NCBI RefSeq assembly: GCF_000425785.1
Contig: NZ_AUEC01000011.1
Location: 62,001-126,000, forward strand
Direction of reading: 5' to 3'
Origin: Pseudomonas taiwanensis DSM 21245
GTDB lineage: Bacteria; Pseudomonadota; Gammaproteobacteria; Pseudomonadales; Pseudomonadaceae
Length of the DNA: 64,000 nucleotides
Shown here: in pieces, positions 61,756-64,000 of the stretch
How the letters are laid out: every line of letters starts with the position of its first letter
How positions within the stretch are numbered: position 1 is the first letter of the stretch
Position numbers and translations under genes: made by a program
The notes under the pieces: generated by a model
Database searches by the model: none
The model's input: the letters and a program-made list of their open reading frames with translations, nothing else
What the model was told of the DNA's origin: nothing

Positions 61756-63093
61756 TCACTTGGCCAGTTTGGAGTCGATGGCGTCCTGAGTGCTTGTCTC
61801 GGCTTCACGATTGAGCAGCAGGTTGAGCACAATGGCACTGACTGCGGCGAGGAAGATGCCGCTCTCCAGCACCAGTTTCAGCGGACCGCTGACATGCTCG
61901 AACAGCGCCGGCATTGACATCGGCAATACGCCAATGCTGACCGATACCGCCACCACCAGGCCGTTGCGAGTCCCCTCGAAGCGCACCCGCGACAGTTCCT
62001 GGATCCCCGCCACGGTGGTCATGCCAAACATCACGATGGCGCAGCCACCGAGCACGGGTGTCGGCACGCTGGCGATCAGAGCACCCAGCTTGGGAAACAG
62101 CCCCATCAACACCATGATGGCGCCTGCGGCAGCGACCACGTAACGGCTCTTGACGCCAGAAAGCGCAATCAGGCCAGTGTTCTGGGTAAACGCGTTGTAG
62201 GGGAAGCTGTTGAACAACCCGCCCAGCATGGTCGACAAACCATCGGCACGAAACGCGTTGCCCAGGGTTCGCGGGTCGGCAGGCTTGCCGGTCAGCTTGC
62301 CGATGGCCAGGCAGTTACCGGTGGTCTCGGCCATGATCACCAGCATGGCCAGGAACATGATCAGCACCGGCGTCAACGAGAACTGCGGAACACCGAACGC
62401 CATTGGCGCACTGAGCTCGAACCACGCCGCCGCCCCCACCCGGCTGAAGTCGGTCATGCCGCATGCCGCCGCCGCCAAGCTGCCGACGATCAGCCCCAGC
62501 AGCACGCTGAGATTGCCGATGAAACCGCGAAAGCGGGCATGGATCACCAGGGTTATCGCCACCGTCGCCAGGCCCAGCAACAAGTTGGCCGGTGCGCCGA
62601 AATCCGGGGCACCTGGCTGACCTCCCCCGAGCCAGATCGCTGCCGCAGGCATCAGCGAGATGCCAATGACCGTGATGAGGCTGCCGATCACCACCGGCGG
62701 GAAGAAACGCAGCAGGCGGCTGAACAGCGGTGCTATGGCCATCGTGAGTGCACCGGCGGCGATCACCGCACCGAACACATGGGGTAGACCGAATTCCTTA
62801 CCGATCATGATCATCGGTGCCAAGGCGATGAACGAGCAGCCCTGGATCAGCGGCAAGCGCGCACCGAAGCACCTCAGGCCGAGGGTCTGGAGCAAGGTCG
62901 CGATTCCCGAGGTGAGTAGGTTGGCATTGATCAACGTGACCACCTGGGCATGGCTCAGTCCCAGGGCGCTACCGAGAATCAATGGTACGGCGACGGCACC
63001 GGCGTACATCACCAGCACATGCTGCAGGCCGAAGGTGAACAGCTCCCGTAGAGGCAGTACTTCGTCCACGGGGTGGATCAGAGATTGGCTCAT
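61756..63093 (-). CDS. xanthine/uracil permease (NCS2 / NAT family)
   Basis: A 445-aa carrier with about 14 hydrophobic segments. It begins LFTFGLQHVLVMYAGAVAVPLILG; MAETTGNCLAIG holds the conserved Glu of the substrate site and SFPYNAFTQNTGLIALSGVKSRYV the NAT signature (QNxGxxxxTxxxSR). It imports xanthine or uric acid with protons. First gene of the unit with the deaminase and HIU hydrolase, divergent from a LysR gene. ATG 63093 chosen (MSQSLIHPVDEV). Confidence 0.93.
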   Translation of the reverse strand: MSQSLIHPVDEVLPLRELFTFGLQHVLVMYAGAVAVPLILGSALGLSHAQVVTLINANLLTSGIATLLQTLGLRCFGARLPLIQGCSFIALAPMIMIGKEFGLPHVFGAVIAAGALTMAIAPLFSRLLRFFPPVVIGSLITVIGISLMPAAAIWLGGGQPGAPDFGAPANLLLGLATVAITLVIHARFRGFIGNLSVLLGLIVGSLAAAACGMTDFSRVGAAAWFELSAPMAFGVPQFSLTPVLIMFLAMLVIMAETTGNCLAIGKLTGKPADPRTLGNAFRADGLSTMLGGLFNSFPYNAFTQNTGLIALSGVKSRYVVAAAGAIMVLMGLFPKLGALIASVPTPVLGGCAIVMFGMTTVAGIQELSRVRFEGTRNGLVVAVSVSIGVLPMSMPALFEHVSGPLKLVLESGIFLAAVSAIVLNLLLNREAETSTQDAIDSKLAK

Positions 63094-63228
63094 GTTGTGA
63101 CGCTCCTGAAGTGCGGCTCTTTTTATTGTTGAAGGCGCCCGGAGTGACATGCAGCACAGGAAAGCATGGCAGCTGTCGCCGATGTCGACGGGGAGCATCC
63201 TGTTAATTCAACGATGGAGCAAATGATT

Positions 63229-63251
63229 AACCATCGCTAATATCGATGGTT
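63229..63251. promoter_or_regulatory. LysR operator between the permease unit and its LysR
   Basis: AACCATCG-CTAATAT-CGATGGTT: perfect 8-bp arms, which contain ATC-N9-GAT, the classical LysR box. It lies in the 182-base divergent gap, 24 bases before the lysR start. Confidence 0.7.
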
Positions 63252-63275
63252 GGACCGTTTGGGAAGGATCAGGCG

Positions 63276-64000
63276 ATGCGCTTTTCACTGGAACAACTTC
63301 AGGTGTTCGTCAGCGCCGTGCAGGCAGGCTCATTTTCTGCCGCGGCGCGGCGACTGGGGCGCACGCAATCGACGGTCAGTGCGGCGATCAGCAACCTGGA
63401 AACCGACCTTGGCGTGCAGCTGTTCGACCGCTCCAGCCGCATTCCTGGTCTGACACCCGCCGGCCACAAGCTGCTGCTGCGGGCCGAAGGCATCCTCGAA
63501 CGCTGCTATGCCCTGGAGGGCAGCGCCGACAGCCTGGCCGGCCAGGTCGAAGCGGCACTGACATTAGCCATCGAAGTCCCGTATGGCCCACTGATACCGC
63601 CGTTCAAGGGCTTCGACGCAGCGTTCCCCTTCGTCGATCTGCTGATCCGCCACCCGCTGCACGGCGATGTCAGCGAGATGATCCTCACCGGCGAAGCTGA
63701 CCTTGGGGTGACATTCGCCCAGCCCGACTACCCGCCTGAGCTTGCCTTCCAGCAGTTGGGCAAGCTAATCATGACCCACGTCTGCCATCACCAGTTCGCC
63801 CTGGCGCGACAATCACCGGTCAGTTTCGCCGACCTCAACGCCCATCGCCGGCTGGCCTTCTTTGCCCATGCCGACAAACTGCCCAGCAGCGAGTATCTGC
63901 GTGCGGGCCAGCTATGGCGTGCGGAGAGCTACCTGGCACTGGTCGAGATGGTCTGCGCAGGGCTGGGCTGGGCGACCCTGCCGCGCCTGCTGGTGCAGCG
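63276..64000 (+). CDS. LysR family regulator (5' part; runs past the window end)
   Basis: The frame from ATG 63276 is open to the end of the window (241 codons seen). It starts MRFSLEQLQVFVSAVQAGSF, then SAAARRLGRTQSTVSAAISN and LETDLGVQLFDRSSR, a clear LysR winged helix. The effector domain begins LTLAIEVPYGPLIPPF and continues GEADLGVTFAQPDY. A GGGAAGGA ribosome site lies 10 bases before the start. Most likely controls the divergent xanthine-permease unit through the palindrome at 63229-63251. Confidence 0.9.
   Translation, partial: MRFSLEQLQVFVSAVQAGSFSAAARRLGRTQSTVSAAISNLETDLGVQLFDRSSRIPGLTPAGHKLLLRAEGILERCYALEGSADSLAGQVEAALTLAIEVPYGPLIPPFKGFDAAFPFVDLLIRHPLHGDVSEMILTGEADLGVTFAQPDYPPELAFQQLGKLIMTHVCHHQFALARQSPVSFADLNAHRRLAFFAHADKLPSSEYLRAGQLWRAESYLALVEMVCAGLGWATLPRLLVQ

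Overview
The window reads as chromosomal DNA of a fluorescent Pseudomonas, most like the P. putida group. It is G+C-rich and dense with LysR regulators, and it carries a Pseudomonas-type SOS box, DUF2790, OprD-type porins, a FecI/FecR/TonB-receptor set and REP-like palindromes. This assignment is inference from gene content; no search was run.

Layout. 1-9.0 kb: end of a pirin gene, then a minus-strand block with a FAN1-type VRR-NUC nuclease, a DinG/XPD-like helicase with an N-terminal nuclease-like motif, and pgm. A near-perfect LexA box lies at the start of fan1. Upstream are a MocR-like regulator lacking its PLP lysine and an unknown 460-aa gene. 9.4-11.6 kb: a quinone oxidoreductase and a divergent LysR. 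11.6-18.4 kb: a probable island beginning at the 3' end of that lysR gene. It holds a complete His-Xaa-Ser (Hxs) system (hxsD-hxsB-hxsC-hxsA, with two radical SAM proteins and a secreted HxS-repeat protein), two unknown small genes and a prlF-yhaV toxin-antitoxin pair. It is closed by an exact 28-bp copy of the lysR 3' end, followed by a collapsed second toxin-antitoxin copy. 18.4-23.3 kb: cyanate detoxification (cynR, cynT, cynS), DUF2790, a membrane protein, hemerythrin and a low-complexity secreted protein. 23.3-33.3 kb: di/tricarboxylate use (OprD-type porin, CitMHS, DctA, PrpF/GalD-family isomerase, LysR) and tricarballylate oxidation (tcuAB with a LysR). 33.4-37.1 kb: a MocR/AhpD pair, a cupin and several gene fossils. 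37-46 kb: exonuclease III-like, LysR/oxidoreductase and LysR/SDR/SnoaL modules, three MITE-like elements with a transposase remnant, a nonsense-mutated cupin and an AraC regulator. 46-50 kb: a FecI-FecR-TonB receptor system behind a Fur-box-like site. 50-52 kb: an NAD(P)H-quinone oxidoreductase and its TetR. 52-64 kb: a purine-type cluster with a Tsx-like porin, an NMT1-type ABC importer, a Rieske oxygenase and its reductase, a deaminase, 5-hydroxyisourate hydrolase, a guanine-deaminase-like protein, a xanthine/uracil permease and a LysR cut off by the window end. Two copies of one structured leader precede the divergent porin and ABC-importer units and look like xanthine-I (NMT1-motif) riboswitches.

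Most notable are the Hxs island with its att-like repeats, the paired riboswitch-like leaders of the purine cluster, and the LexA-controlled fan1-helicase operon.
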